Notes under the pieces: generated by a model | The model's database searches: none | What the model saw: only the letters and a program-made list of their open reading frames with translations | Told to the model about the DNA's origin: nothing | Shown: positions 53,069 to 61,611 of the stretch, piece by piece | How positions within the stretch are numbered: position 1 is the first letter of the stretch | How the letters are laid out: each line of letters begins with the position of its first letter | Program-made: the position numbers and the translations under genes | Source of the DNA: Mesorhizobium sp. | Lineage (GTDB): Bacteria; Pseudomonadota; Alphaproteobacteria; Rhizobiales; Rhizobiaceae | Reading direction: 5' to 3' | Length of the DNA stretch: 64,000 nt | Assembly: GCA_004020365.1 (NCBI GenBank) | Contig: SAQR01000013.1 | Location: 1-64,000, forward strand

Positions 53069-53090
53069 TTTAATCAATCGAATGATTAAA
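53069..53090. promoter_or_regulatory. TetR-type operator candidate overlapping the leader
   Basis: TTTAATCA at 53069-53076 and TGATTAAA at 53083-53090 form a perfect 8-bp inverted repeat with a 6-base spacer. It ends 8 bases from the regulator start codon, leaving little room for a separate leader, so it probably overlaps the promoter of the regulator-exporter operon. Confidence 0.75.
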
Positions 53091-53163
53091 GTCAAGCCTG
53101 CCGATCTCCACCCACCGATCTCCACCTTGCCAACTCCAGCCGCACGCGCTTTAGTGCGGAGCC

Positions 53164-53637
53164 ATGGTCAAGGAAATCGAGCGCAAGTTCCTGGTCTCCG
53201 GCGATGGCTGGCGGGATCTGGTCCAAGCGGAAATCCGCATTCGCCAGTTCTATCTCGTTGCCGCGCCCGACCGCTCGGTCCGCGTGCGTATCAGCGACGG
53301 CGCCTCGGCAAAGCTGACGCTCAAATTCGGCAGCCAGGCCCGCGAACGCGACGAATTCGAATATCCGATCGCTCTGGCGGATGCGGAAGAGATGCTGGCC
53401 TTCGCCATCGGTCGTGTCATCGAGAAGACACGCCACCATGTTAGGCATCGCGGCCATCTCTATGAAGTCGATGTCTTCGGCGGGATGCTTAGCAGTCTGG
53501 TAATCGCCGAGCTTGAGACGCCACAGGACGTGCAGGGCGAAATGCTGCCAGATTGGCTCGGCCGCGAAGTCACCGGCGAGCACAGGTTCTACAACGCGTC
53601 GCTCGCCCTCGAGGGGATTCCGGAGATCGCCGCATGA
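53164..53637 (+). CDS. CYTH-domain protein, inorganic triphosphatase-like
   Basis: A 157-aa protein with the signature EIERKFLV at its N-terminus (ExExK motif), then DRSVRVRISDGASAKLTLKFG and YEVDVFGGMLSSLVIAELE, which supply the acidic metal-binding and basic phosphate-binding residues of a triphosphate tunnel metalloenzyme. Inorganic triphosphatase or related activity is known for this family. It overlaps the CHAD gene by ATGA, the common CYTH-CHAD pairing. Confidence 0.92.
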   Translation: MVKEIERKFLVSGDGWRDLVQAEIRIRQFYLVAAPDRSVRVRISDGASAKLTLKFGSQARERDEFEYPIALADAEEMLAFAIGRVIEKTRHHVRHRGHLYEVDVFGGMLSSLVIAELETPQDVQGEMLPDWLGREVTGEHRFYNASLALEGIPEIAA

Positions 53638-54581
53638 GCTACCGCATCGATCCGCGCCTGCCGTTGACTGGCGAGGTCAGGCGCATCCTCGCCGAGGAGA
53701 TCGGCAAGGCGCTCGTCCATCTGGACGCGGCGCGTGACAGGCCGGAGCAGGCGCTGCACAAATGCCGCAGGCGGCTGAAGAAGGTGCGTGCCTTGCTGCG
53801 CCTGGTCCGTCCCGGAGACGAGACATTTTGCAGTACCGAGAATCAATGCTACCGAGAGGTGGCTGCCCTGCTTGCCGGTCCGCGCGAGGCGACCGCGCTG
53901 GTTGAAACCATCGACCGGCTGGCAAGAAACTTTCCCGAGCAAAGCACTGGTGGCGGTCTCGATGCCGTTCGCGACACGCTGGTGGCGCGCCAGCACGAAT
54001 TGCATGGTGGAGCCGGCCTCGGCGCCGCGATAGCTGCCGCGACTGCCGCGTGCGAGGATGGCATCAGCCGCATCGATACTTTGGTCTTGCCCGACCAGCC
54101 CGAACAGGCCGCCGATGTGCTTGCCGAAGGCGCCCGCATCACTCTGCGTCGCGCCAAAAAGGCGCTGGACAAGGCAGGCTCCCGCGGTGATGCCGACGAT
54201 TTTCACGATCTGCGCAAGGCGGCAAAGACTCACGGCATGCATCTGTCGCTGCTTGGAAGGCTGTGGCCGACGCCGATCAAGGCCCGGCGCAAGGCAGTCG
54301 ACGAACTCGGCGAAAGGCTGGGCGAACTGCATGATGTATTCGTCCTGCGCACGCTTCTCGATGCCGGCGACCGGCCGCTCGGCTCTCCTCAGGAAACGCG
54401 ACTGCTGAGCAAGCTTTTGAAGCGCTCGGAGAAAACCCTGAAAAAGACCTGTCTTGTGGCGGCAGCCGATCTGTTCGGCGACAGGCCCAGGCGCTCGACA
54501 AAAAAACTCGCGCGCAAGGCGCGCACCGATCTTGCCGCCGCGCCGCACGAAGACACCAGCGCGCCCGGCGCCGCTGCCTAA
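53634..54581 (+). CDS. CHAD-domain protein
   Basis: A 315-aa helical protein with conserved histidines and basic residues characteristic of CHAD: ALHKCRRRLKKVRALLRLVRPG and DFHDLRKAAKTHGMHLSLLGRLWPTP. CHAD domains bind polyphosphate. It is translationally coupled to the CYTH gene, and the two often occur as one fused protein. A basic tail follows. A weak hairpin (GGAGAGGT/ACCTCTCC, 54622-54641) lies between this gene and the convergent sulP gene. Confidence 0.9.
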   Translation: MSYRIDPRLPLTGEVRRILAEEIGKALVHLDAARDRPEQALHKCRRRLKKVRALLRLVRPGDETFCSTENQCYREVAALLAGPREATALVETIDRLARNFPEQSTGGGLDAVRDTLVARQHELHGGAGLGAAIAAATAACEDGISRIDTLVLPDQPEQAADVLAEGARITLRRAKKALDKAGSRGDADDFHDLRKAAKTHGMHLSLLGRLWPTPIKARRKAVDELGERLGELHDVFVLRTLLDAGDRPLGSPQETRLLSKLLKRSEKTLKKTCLVAAADLFGDRPRRSTKKLARKARTDLAAAPHEDTSAPGAAA

Positions 54582-54629
54582 CCGGTGCTTGCGTCGGTAT
54601 CCGTCCGACATCGCTGACTGAGGAGAGGT

Positions 54630-56348
54630 TTAGACCTCTCCCGGCGCGGCATTTTTTAACTGCGCTCGCGCGTCCCTGATCGAGGCGGCGTATGTCACCA
54701 GCGGCCGTTTGACGCCGTGGTTGATCAGCATGCGGGTCTGCGGCGAAGCACCTGATATGATGAAGCGCACGCCGGCGCGCCTCGCCTTGTGGGCGGCGCT
54801 CTCGATGACGTTGGCCGCCGTTGAATCGAAGAACGGCACGGCCGAGCAGTCGAGGATGAAGTTCTTGCGCTGGTCGGCGATGCGGTCCAGCACCGTGGCG
54901 ACGGTCGAGGCGGCGCCGAAGAAGAAGGCGCCGGAAATCCGGTAGACGACGGTGTCGGCATCGCTGGCTTCGCTGGAATCGTATGCGCTGGCGGCGCCGG
55001 TTCTGTCGGCGACATCGTCCTGCACCAGTCCCTGATCAGGCTCGACCGCAATGCTCTTGGCCATGCGGTCGATGAACAGGATCGAGCCCAGCGCGAAGCC
55101 GACGACGATGCCTTCGGTGAGATCGCGGAAGATGACGATCAGAAAAGTCGCCATCAGCACCAGCGCGTCGCCGCGCGAGGCACGCAGCAGCGTGGCAAAG
55201 GCCTGCTTCTCGAACATGTTCCAGCACACCACCGCCAGCACGCCGGCAAGCGCTGCAAGGGGGATGTAGCTGGCCAGCGGCGCCGCTACCAGCATCAGGG
55301 CAAGCAGTAGGGCCGAGTGGATCATGCCCGAAACCGGTCCATGCGAGCCGGCCCGCACATTGGTCGCCGTGCGAGCTATGGTGCCGGTGGTGCAGATGCC
55401 GCCGAACAGGGCGGACGCGATGTTGGCGAAGCCTTGCGCCACGAGTTCGCAATTGGAGCGGTGCCGCCTTCCTGTCATGCCGTCGGCGACCACCGCCGAC
55501 AGCAGCGATTCGATCGCGCCGAGCAGCGCAAAGGCTAAGGCGTCCGGCAGGACGTCGATCATCCTGTCGAAGCTGATCGGCGGAAAGGCTGGCATTTGCA
55601 GGCTGCGTGGGATGCCGCCGAAGCGCGTGCCGATCGTTTCGGCAGGCAGCGAAAACAGCGCCACGACAAGTGACGCCAGACCGATGGCGATCAGCATGGC
55701 CGGCCATTTCGGCCGCCACCGCTTCATCAGCGCAATGGCGACGATGGTCAGCAGAGCGACGAAGGTGGCGGCGAGATTGATCGTGCCGGCCGCCTCGCCG
55801 ATCGCCATCAGCTTCGGCACCAACGGCCCAGGTTCTTTGCCGGCGAGTTTTAGCCCGAACAGCTCGACGATCTGGCCGGAGAAGATGATGATGGCGATGC
55901 CGGCGGTGAAGCCGACGGTCACCGGATAGGGAATGAACTTGATGTAGGTGCCAAGCCTGAGATAGCCGATGACGAGCAGCAAGACGCCGGCCATCATCGT
56001 CGCCAGCAGCAGGCCGTCGACGCCGACCCGTGCCACGGTTGCCGCCATCAGCACGATAAAGGCGCCCGCCGGCCCGCCGATCTGGAAACGGCTGCCGCCC
56101 AGCGCCGAGACGAGGAACCCGCCAATGATGGAAGTGTAAAGCCCGCGCTCCGGCGACACGCCCGATGCGATCGCGATCGCCATCGACAGCGGCAGCGCCA
56201 CGATCGCCACGGTCAGTCCGGCGATGGCATCGGCCTTGAAGTGCTCTGATGTGTAGCCTTCGCGCAGCACCGTCGCCAGCTTCGGCGTGAACAGTTCGGA
56301 AAATGTCGGCTGCGCCGGTTGATGAATTGCCCGCCGGGTTCGATCCAT
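54630..56348 (-). CDS. SulP-family inorganic anion transporter with STAS domain
   Basis: A 572-aa inner-membrane protein with about 10-12 hydrophobic segments in the first ~420 residues. The SulP landmarks are [44 protein letters not shown] and [29 protein letters not shown]. The C-terminal STAS domain (~455-560) contains [29 protein letters not shown]. Sulfate or bicarbonate is a likely substrate; it cannot be decided. The gene is preceded on the same strand by a small XRE regulator about 120 bp upstream. Confidence 0.93.
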   Translation of the reverse strand: [572 protein letters not shown]

Positions 56349-56471
56349 GGACTGCCTTCCGCTCCTGATCCGTGCCGCCCAATCAGCGGTTTTGGGGCAT
56401 GCATAAAACCAAGCAGGCGGCGGGATCGTCGGCAGGACTGTCGGCGGTCGCCGTCGCGACTCTATTTCGGC

Positions 56472-56741
56472 TCAGGCTGGCGGGTTCTGCGGCACACCCG
56501 GCTTGAGGCGTACCCCCCTGCCGCCGCGATCGCTGGCCTGGTTCTCGCCGATCAGCTCCACGCCGGCCTCGTCGAGGGCCTGGATGACCTTCATCAGCGT
56601 ATCGACCACGCCCCTGACCACGCCGTCGCTCGCTTCCATGCGCTGAATGGTTGGAAGCGAAACCCCGGCGCGCCCGGCGAGCGTCTTCTGATCGATGCCG
56701 GCCAACGCCCTTGCGGCGCGCATCTGCGCGGCAGTGATCAT
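56472..56741 (-). CDS. XRE-family helix-turn-helix regulator
   Basis: An 89-aa protein whose first 60 residues are a Cro/C1-type helix-turn-helix: MITAAQMRAARALAGIDQKTLAGRAGVSLPTIQRMEASDGVVRG, with VDTLMKVIQALDEAGVELI completing it. A short Gly/Arg/Pro-rich tail follows. It sits upstream of sulP on the same strand and may regulate it; this is only positional. Confidence 0.88.
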   Translation of the reverse strand: MITAAQMRAARALAGIDQKTLAGRAGVSLPTIQRMEASDGVVRGVVDTLMKVIQALDEAGVELIGENQASDRGGRGVRLKPGVPQNPPA

Positions 56742-56935
56742 CGGCTAAAAACCCCGTCTGAATGCATTCCCATGTATAATACCGTCATTGTGATGGTTCA
56801 AGCATCATCATGCACATGTCAGACATGCACACGGTCTGGCTGCATCCTGGGCGAGCCTGCGCCTGCTGGACCAGCACGCCCCAGCCGCCGCAACTTTGAG
56901 GAGATTGGGCGAATCGTCGTTCGGAACGGGGCGGT

Positions 56936-57637
56936 TCAGGCGTCGGCGGTCTGCCCGCGCCATCGCTGGAACGCCCATGCGGCCAGCCAGCACAGCATCG
57001 CCCAGGCGAAGCCGGCACACCAGCCGGCCAGCACGTCCGATGGCCAATGGACGCCGAGATAGACGCGGCTGATGCCGACCAGCAGTGTTGTCAGCACGGC
57101 AAGTGCCAGCACATAGATCTTGGTCGTTCGCCCAGGCAGGAAACGCGACGCCATGCTGCCCAGCGTCAAATATGTCACCGCCGACAGCATCGCATGGCCG
57201 CTTGGAAACGAAAGCGTTGCCACGTCGGCGAGATGCGAGACCAGGTCGGGGCGCGGCCGATCGATTCCGAGCTTCAGCATGCTCGACAGGGCCTGCCCGC
57301 CAGCCACTGCGACGAAGACCAGAAACGCTGCTCCCGGCTTGTGGATCAGCAGCAGATAGACGATCACCGCCACAGTGATCAGCCCGAGCACGATGGCGCT
57401 GCCGAGGCTGGTGATATCGCGCATCGCCCCTTCCAGCCATGGCGGTCCGATCGGATTGTCGGGCTGGCCCGCTTCACGGAAGGCGAGCATGATTTCCGTG
57501 TCGAAGGCGTGCGGCGTGGTGTCTCGCGCCACCTCCATCAGTTCCTCGAACCCCCACAGTCCGCCGGCGATGACCAGTCCGGCCAAAAGCACCGGGAACT
57601 CGATCCAGTTGAGCAGCTTGTTTGCGGTATTGTTCAT
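56936..57637 (-). CDS. PAP2-family membrane phosphatase
   Basis: A 233-aa membrane protein with the three PAP2 signatures: KLGIDRPRPD, SFPSGHAMLSA, and SRVYLGVHWPSDVLAG, together giving the catalytic histidines and arginines. Five to six hydrophobic segments. It should dephosphorylate a lipid phosphate such as undecaprenyl or phosphatidyl substrates on the periplasmic face; the exact lipid is unknown. The 295-bp gap between it and the XRE gene holds no supported gene. Confidence 0.9.
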   Translation of the reverse strand: MNNTANKLLNWIEFPVLLAGLVIAGGLWGFEELMEVARDTTPHAFDTEIMLAFREAGQPDNPIGPPWLEGAMRDITSLGSAIVLGLITVAVIVYLLLIHKPGAAFLVFVAVAGGQALSSMLKLGIDRPRPDLVSHLADVATLSFPSGHAMLSAVTYLTLGSMASRFLPGRTTKIYVLALAVLTTLLVGISRVYLGVHWPSDVLAGWCAGFAWAMLCWLAAWAFQRWRGQTADA

Positions 57638-57649
57638 CGGCCATCGTCC

Positions 57650-57753
57650 TACAGCGCCGCGCGTCCTTTTGGACGCGCAAAGGACGCTGTAGCACTTCAA
57701 ATTTTGCGCATGATCCTTTCGGAAAATCGATTCCGATTTTCGGGATCATGCGC
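57650..57753. repeat. Two adjacent nested palindromes
   Basis: First unit: TACAGCG (57650-57656) pairs with CGCTGTA (57685-57691) around the perfect hairpin GCGCGTCC-TTTT-GGACGCGC. Second unit: GCGCATGATC (57706-57715) pairs with GATCATGCGC (57744-57753), with an inner GGAAAATCG/CGATTTTC stem. Both look like palindromes I recall as repeated in rhizobial genomes. They lie between the PAP2 and the EamA-like genes on the same strand. Confidence 0.75.
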
Positions 57754-57755
57754 AG

Positions 57756-58094
57756 TTACAGTTTTTGCAAATAGGGTCCGAGCGTGATCAGCGCCACCGC
57801 TGCGACGGCGAGCACGATGCCGGTCGCCTGCAACGAATTGACGCGCTCGCCGAAGAACACCAGTGCCACCACGTTCACCGACACCAGTTGGATCACCGCC
57901 GACAGGCTGAACGACACCGACATGCCGAATTCACGGATCAGCCTCAGCATGATCAGATTGCCCGCTGAATAGAGCGCCAGAGTCAGAACGATCTTGCCGA
58001 GGCTCGGCGCCAGCCCCCATTGCTTGGCCGCCATCGCCGCCAGCAGGAAGATCACCGTCGAAATGCCGAGCTGCCCTAGTCCCCAGAAACTCAC
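57756..58094 (-). CDS. Small EamA/SMR-like membrane transporter protein
   Basis: A 112-aa protein with four membrane segments (around STVIFLLAAMAAKQWGLAP, IVLTLALYSAGNLIML, FSLSAVIQLVSVNVVALVFF and GIVLAVAAVALITLGPYL), the pattern of the small multidrug/EamA superfamily. The segment FFGERVNSLQATGI is the conserved GERl...Q.iG motif of that fold. Start codon GTG with GGGAGGG upstream. Substrate unknown. The two palindromes separate it from the PAP2 gene. Confidence 0.85.
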   Translation of the reverse strand: MSFWGLGQLGISTVIFLLAAMAAKQWGLAPSLGKIVLTLALYSAGNLIMLRLIREFGMSVSFSLSAVIQLVSVNVVALVFFGERVNSLQATGIVLAVAAVALITLGPYLQKL

Positions 58095-58213
58095 TTTGTT
58101 GTCCCTCCCGACGCAGCGCTTCCGCGCCTGCCGCAGATCTTGTTTCTGAAGCGTCGGTCGCGGTCAAGCGGGCTGAACACGGAGATGAATTCGGGAGTGG
58201 AAATTGGCCGGCA

Positions 58214-58231
58214 ACGTCATCAAACTGTGAT
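58214..58231 (+). promoter_or_regulatory. Candidate Pho box upstream of phoX
   Basis: ACGTCAT (58214-58220) and CTGTGAT (58225-58231) are two 7-mers spaced 11 bp apart with CAAA between them, close to the Pho-box consensus CTGTCAT-N4-CTGTCAT. The distance to the phoX start (70 bp) is suitable for a PhoB-activated promoter. Confidence 0.6.
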
Positions 58232-58300
58232 CTGCTGGCGATACGCGGTCAGTCATGCAACACGCTCCAGCCATTCCAAAGAGCCAGAGGCAAGCCCCCC

Positions 58301-60307
58301 ATGACTGAATATCGCTCGACTGAACATCGCTCCCCCGACGCTCATTTCCGCACCAGCCTGCTCGAGGAAAACGATGGGCCAGGAACCAATCCCACCGACA
58401 ACCGGACGATGGGCGAAATCATCGCCGCGCGATTCTCGCGCCGTGGTTTTCTGCGGGGGTCGCTCGCGGCAACCGCCATCGCCGCCACCGTCAGCCCGCT
58501 CGCGCTGATCCTCGCCGACGATGCCCGCGCCAACGGCGGCTCGGCCTTTAGCTTCGACGAGGTCGAGGCAGGCGTCGACGACAAGCACCATGTCGCTGCC
58601 GGATACGACGCCGACGTGCTGTTGCGCTGGGGCGATCCGCTGTTTGCCGATTCGCCGGAATTCGATCCGACAAAACAGTCGGCGGCGGCCCAAGAAAGAC
58701 AGTTTGGCTACAACAACGACTATGTCGGCTATATCCCGATCGACGGCTCGGCCGAGCACGGCCTGCTGGTCGTCAACCACGAGTACACCAATCCGCATTT
58801 GATGTTCCCGGGCCTTGTCGCCATCGTCGACGGCGAGGCCAAGCAGGCTCCACTCAGCAAGGGACAGGTCGATATCGAGATAGCCGCGCATGGCGGCACC
58901 ATCGTCGAAATTCGCAAGGTATCTGGCAAATGGCAGGTGGTGCGCGACGGCAAGCTCAATCGCCGCATCACCGCCAATACCGAGATGGCGCTGTCCGGCC
59001 CCGTCGCCGGCCACGACCGGGTCAAGACCAGTGCCGATCCGACCGGCACCAAGGTCTTCGGCACCATCAACAATTGTGCCGGCGGCGTGACGCCCTGGGG
59101 CACCTACGTCATGGCCGAGGAAAACATACACGGCTATTTCTCGGGCGAGCTGCAGGAAGGCCACAAGGAAGCCGCCAACTACAAGCGCCTGGGCATTCCC
59201 GAGGGCGCCTATGAATGGGCTGCGTATTACGACCGCTTCGACATCGGCAAGGAGCCGAACGAGCCGAATCGCTTCGGCTGGATCGTCGAGGTCGACGTCA
59301 ACGATCCGACTTCGGTGCCGCGGAAGCGCACTGCCATGGGTCGCTTCAAGCATGAGGGCGCTGAATCGATCGTCGCCAAGGATGGCCGCGTCGTCTTCTA
59401 TCTCGGCGACGACGAGCGCTTCGACTATGTCTACAAGTTCGTCACGGCCGGAAAGTTCAACGCCGAGGACCGCGCCGCCAACTTGGATCTTCTCGACGAC
59501 GGCACGCTCTATGTCGCCAAATTCGCCGAGGACGGTTCGATTGAATGGCTTCCCATCGTCTTCGGGCAGGGCCCGCTGACGGCGGAGAACGGCTTTGCCA
59601 GCCAGGCCGACGTGCTGATCGAGACGCGCCGTGCCGCCGATCTGCTCGGCGCCACCAAAATGGACCGCCCCGAGGATATTCAGCCCAACCCGACCACCGG
59701 CAAGGTCTACGTCATGCTGACCAACAATTCGAAGCGCAAGGCGGAGCAGGTCGACGCCGCCAACCCGCGCGCCGAAAACGCCTTTGGCCACATCATCGAG
59801 ATTGTCGAGGACGGTGGCGATTTCACTGCCACCAAGGGCAAGTGGGAAATCATGTTGAAATGCGGCGATCCCTCGGTGGCCGAAGTCGGCGCTACCTTCT
59901 CGACCGCGACGACCGCCAATGGCTGGTTCGGCATGCCGGACAATTGCGCCATCGATGCGGCCGGCCGGCTCTGGGTCTCGACCGATGGCCAGGGCCCGAA
60001 GGCGACCGGCCGCACCGACGGCCTGTGGGCGGTCGATACCGAAGGCGAGGCGCGGGCGACCTCGAAGCTGTTCTTCCGCGTGCCGATCGGCGCCGAACTC
60101 TGCGGTCCGCTGTTCACGCCCGACGACCAGACCGCCTTCGTCGCGGTCCAGCATCCGGCCGATGGCGGCGAGGACTGGGAGGCTTTTGGCCGTCCCTCCT
60201 ACTATGAGGACCCGTCGACCCGCTGGCCCGACTTCAAGCCCGATATGCCGGTGCGGCCATCGGTCGTCGCCATCACCAAACAGGGCGGTGGCAAGATCGC
60301 GGTCTGA
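58301..60307 (+). CDS. phoX: PhoX-family alkaline phosphatase (TAT-exported)
   Basis: A 668-aa protein of the PhoX/DUF839 family, calcium- and iron-dependent phosphatases that release phosphate from phosphoesters. A twin-arginine motif SRRGFLRG at ~47 followed by SLAATAIAATVSPLALILADDARA shows TAT export. Family sequence includes FGYNNDYVGYIPIDGSAEHGLLVVNHEYTNPHLMF, CAGGVTPWGTYVMAEENIHGYF, and PDNCAIDAAGRLWVSTDG. It runs downstream of a candidate Pho box and ends before a strong terminator, so it is probably a single phosphate-starvation gene. Confidence 0.94.
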   Translation: MTEYRSTEHRSPDAHFRTSLLEENDGPGTNPTDNRTMGEIIAARFSRRGFLRGSLAATAIAATVSPLALILADDARANGGSAFSFDEVEAGVDDKHHVAAGYDADVLLRWGDPLFADSPEFDPTKQSAAAQERQFGYNNDYVGYIPIDGSAEHGLLVVNHEYTNPHLMFPGLVAIVDGEAKQAPLSKGQVDIEIAAHGGTIVEIRKVSGKWQVVRDGKLNRRITANTEMALSGPVAGHDRVKTSADPTGTKVFGTINNCAGGVTPWGTYVMAEENIHGYFSGELQEGHKEAANYKRLGIPEGAYEWAAYYDRFDIGKEPNEPNRFGWIVEVDVNDPTSVPRKRTAMGRFKHEGAESIVAKDGRVVFYLGDDERFDYVYKFVTAGKFNAEDRAANLDLLDDGTLYVAKFAEDGSIEWLPIVFGQGPLTAENGFASQADVLIETRRAADLLGATKMDRPEDIQPNPTTGKVYVMLTNNSKRKAEQVDAANPRAENAFGHIIEIVEDGGDFTATKGKWEIMLKCGDPSVAEVGATFSTATTANGWFGMPDNCAIDAAGRLWVSTDGQGPKATGRTDGLWAVDTEGEARATSKLFFRVPIGAELCGPLFTPDDQTAFVAVQHPADGGEDWEAFGRPSYYEDPSTRWPDFKPDMPVRPSVVAITKQGGGKIAV

Positions 60308-60332
60308 ACCGCCGCAAGGCGCTAGCAGCGCC

Positions 60333-60369
60333 AAGGAAGGATTTCGTCGATACGAAATCCTTCCTTTTC
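60333..60369. terminator. Intrinsic terminator between phoX and the GNAT gene
   Basis: AAGGAAGGATTTCG (60333-60346) and CGAAATCCTTCCTT (60353-60366) form a perfect 14-bp stem with a 6-base loop, followed by TTCC. It lies 26 bp after phoX and 30 bp from the end of the convergent GNAT gene, so it can serve both. Confidence 0.85.
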
Positions 60370-60397
60370 CTGATGCGCGGGAATACGCCTGATGGGC

Positions 60398-61078
60398 TCA
60401 TTCGGCGCGCTGAACCACGGCCACGTTCATCATGCTTCTCAACCTGAAGCCAATGGACTCGTATAATCCTATGGCCGTGGTGTTGCTGGCATAGGCGTGG
60501 AGATAGGGAATTTCGCCGCGCGCCGCTATCTGGTTTGCCACGAACAGCGACAGCAGCTTGCCCAGGCCACCGCCCCGAAATTCCAGATGTGAGCACACCC
60601 CGCTAAGTTCGCTATAGCCGGGTTGCTTCATGCGTTCGCCGGCCATCGCCGCAAGTCGGCCCTCGATCTTTACGCCCCAAAAATCGCCGAGGCTCAAGGC
60701 TTCGAGCGTGAATGGGCCAGGCTTGGTGACCGATGCCAAGGCGAGCATCTCAGCTGCATCGTCTCGCGTCAGACGTTGCACCAGCTTGTCGGAGACCATC
60801 TGCAATGGCCGCTCGGCAATCATCTGAACCCCGGGCGCGGTCGAAGTCGCCGAAAGTTCCGCGGGCAGAGCAATGGCGTCCACCTGAAGCAGGATCGCAC
60901 TCTCGCCTGGAGACACAAGTTTTCCGAGCGCCTGCAGGCTTTCCGCATCGTCCGCGGCGCTGGCGGCGAAGGGAGCTATCGAGGGCCGATACCGCATGGC
61001 GAGGTCGTCACCTTGCGCGAAGGCTTGGTGTCGCGTCCGAAGCGCGCTCCACACGGGACGGTCAAGCAGGTGTTTCAT
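60398..61078 (-). CDS. GNAT-family N-acetyltransferase
   Basis: A 226-aa protein. The acetyl-CoA-binding motif is SHLEFRGGGLGKLLSLFVANQIAARGE (R/Q-x-x-G-x-G/A form), followed by YLHAYASNTTAIGLYESIGFRLR, the usual C-terminal GNAT strand. The N-terminal half is FR47/acetyltransferase-like. Substrate unknown. Its start lies inside the MarR stop (ATGA), so the regulator and the acetyltransferase form a coupled pair. Confidence 0.88.
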   Translation of the reverse strand: MKHLLDRPVWSALRTRHQAFAQGDDLAMRYRPSIAPFAASAADDAESLQALGKLVSPGESAILLQVDAIALPAELSATSTAPGVQMIAERPLQMVSDKLVQRLTRDDAAEMLALASVTKPGPFTLEALSLGDFWGVKIEGRLAAMAGERMKQPGYSELSGVCSHLEFRGGGLGKLLSLFVANQIAARGEIPYLHAYASNTTAIGLYESIGFRLRSMMNVAVVQRAE

Positions 61079-61566
61079 CGCGCGGCACGTTCCGGCTTTT
61101 TTACACGACGGTCGAGAGGCGCCGCGGCGAGGCCGTCCTCGATGGCGGCCAGCTGATCAAGAAGCGGCCCAGAAAGATCCGCGCACAGATCCGCGACGGC
61201 ATTCTCGATGCGCGGCCAGACGTCGTGCTTTGCAACATCGACCAGCCGCTGGCCGTGCAGGGTGAGGCAGACAATCCTGCGCCGCTGGTCAACATCCGAT
61301 GGACTGACCTCGACCAGTCCCAATTCGGCCAGAAGCGACACGCTCCGCGTTACACCTGGCTGCGCGACCCCGAGGGATTGCGCCAGTTCCCCGACTGGCA
61401 GCGGGCCCAGCCTGTCGAGCGCAGCCAGCAGCGGGTATTGGCTCGACTGAACCGGCACATCGAGGCAGTCGAGCAGGCGCTGTGTATCCGCCTGCAATTG
61501 CTCGCCAATACGCTTCAGCCTGCTGCCCAGGCACAGGAAGCCAAGCGACCTTATGACGTCTTCCAT
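61075..61566 (-). CDS. MarR-family transcriptional regulator
   Basis: A 163-aa regulator. The winged helix is LPVGELAQSLGVAQPGVTRSVSLLAELGLVEVSPSDVDQRRRIVCLTLHGQ, with helices at both ends for dimerisation. The N-terminus (IRSLGFLCLGSRLKRIGEQLQAD) resembles MarR proteins fused to or paired with GNAT acetyltransferases. A tandem 12-bp repeat 22 bp upstream is the obvious autoregulatory operator candidate. Confidence 0.9.
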   Translation of the reverse strand: MEDVIRSLGFLCLGSRLKRIGEQLQADTQRLLDCLDVPVQSSQYPLLAALDRLGPLPVGELAQSLGVAQPGVTRSVSLLAELGLVEVSPSDVDQRRRIVCLTLHGQRLVDVAKHDVWPRIENAVADLCADLSGPLLDQLAAIEDGLAAAPLDRRVKKPERAAR

Positions 61567-61587
61567 AATCTATCCGCCAGCCAACCG

Positions 61588-61611
61588 ATAACATTATATA
61601 TAACATTATAT
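61588..61611. promoter_or_regulatory. Tandem 12-bp AT-rich operator candidate upstream of the MarR gene
   Basis: ATAACATTATAT occurs twice in direct succession (61588-61599 and 61600-61611), each half also nearly palindromic (ATAACATTATAT / ATATAATGTTAT). It sits 22 bp upstream of the MarR start, in an AT-rich spot unlike its surroundings, and may bind two dimers on one face of the helix. Confidence 0.75.

Noticed and set aside
54622-54641. GGAGAGGT/ACCTCTCC hairpin between the CHAD and sulP genes
   Set aside because: It overlaps the last codons of sulP and the following T-run is interrupted and distant (54652-54657); not strong enough to call a terminator.
58253-60334. Long minus-strand open frame opposite phoX (693 codons)
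   Set aside because: It lies entirely antisense to a clear PhoX gene and has no recognisable motif; high-GC genes often carry long open frames on the opposite strand.
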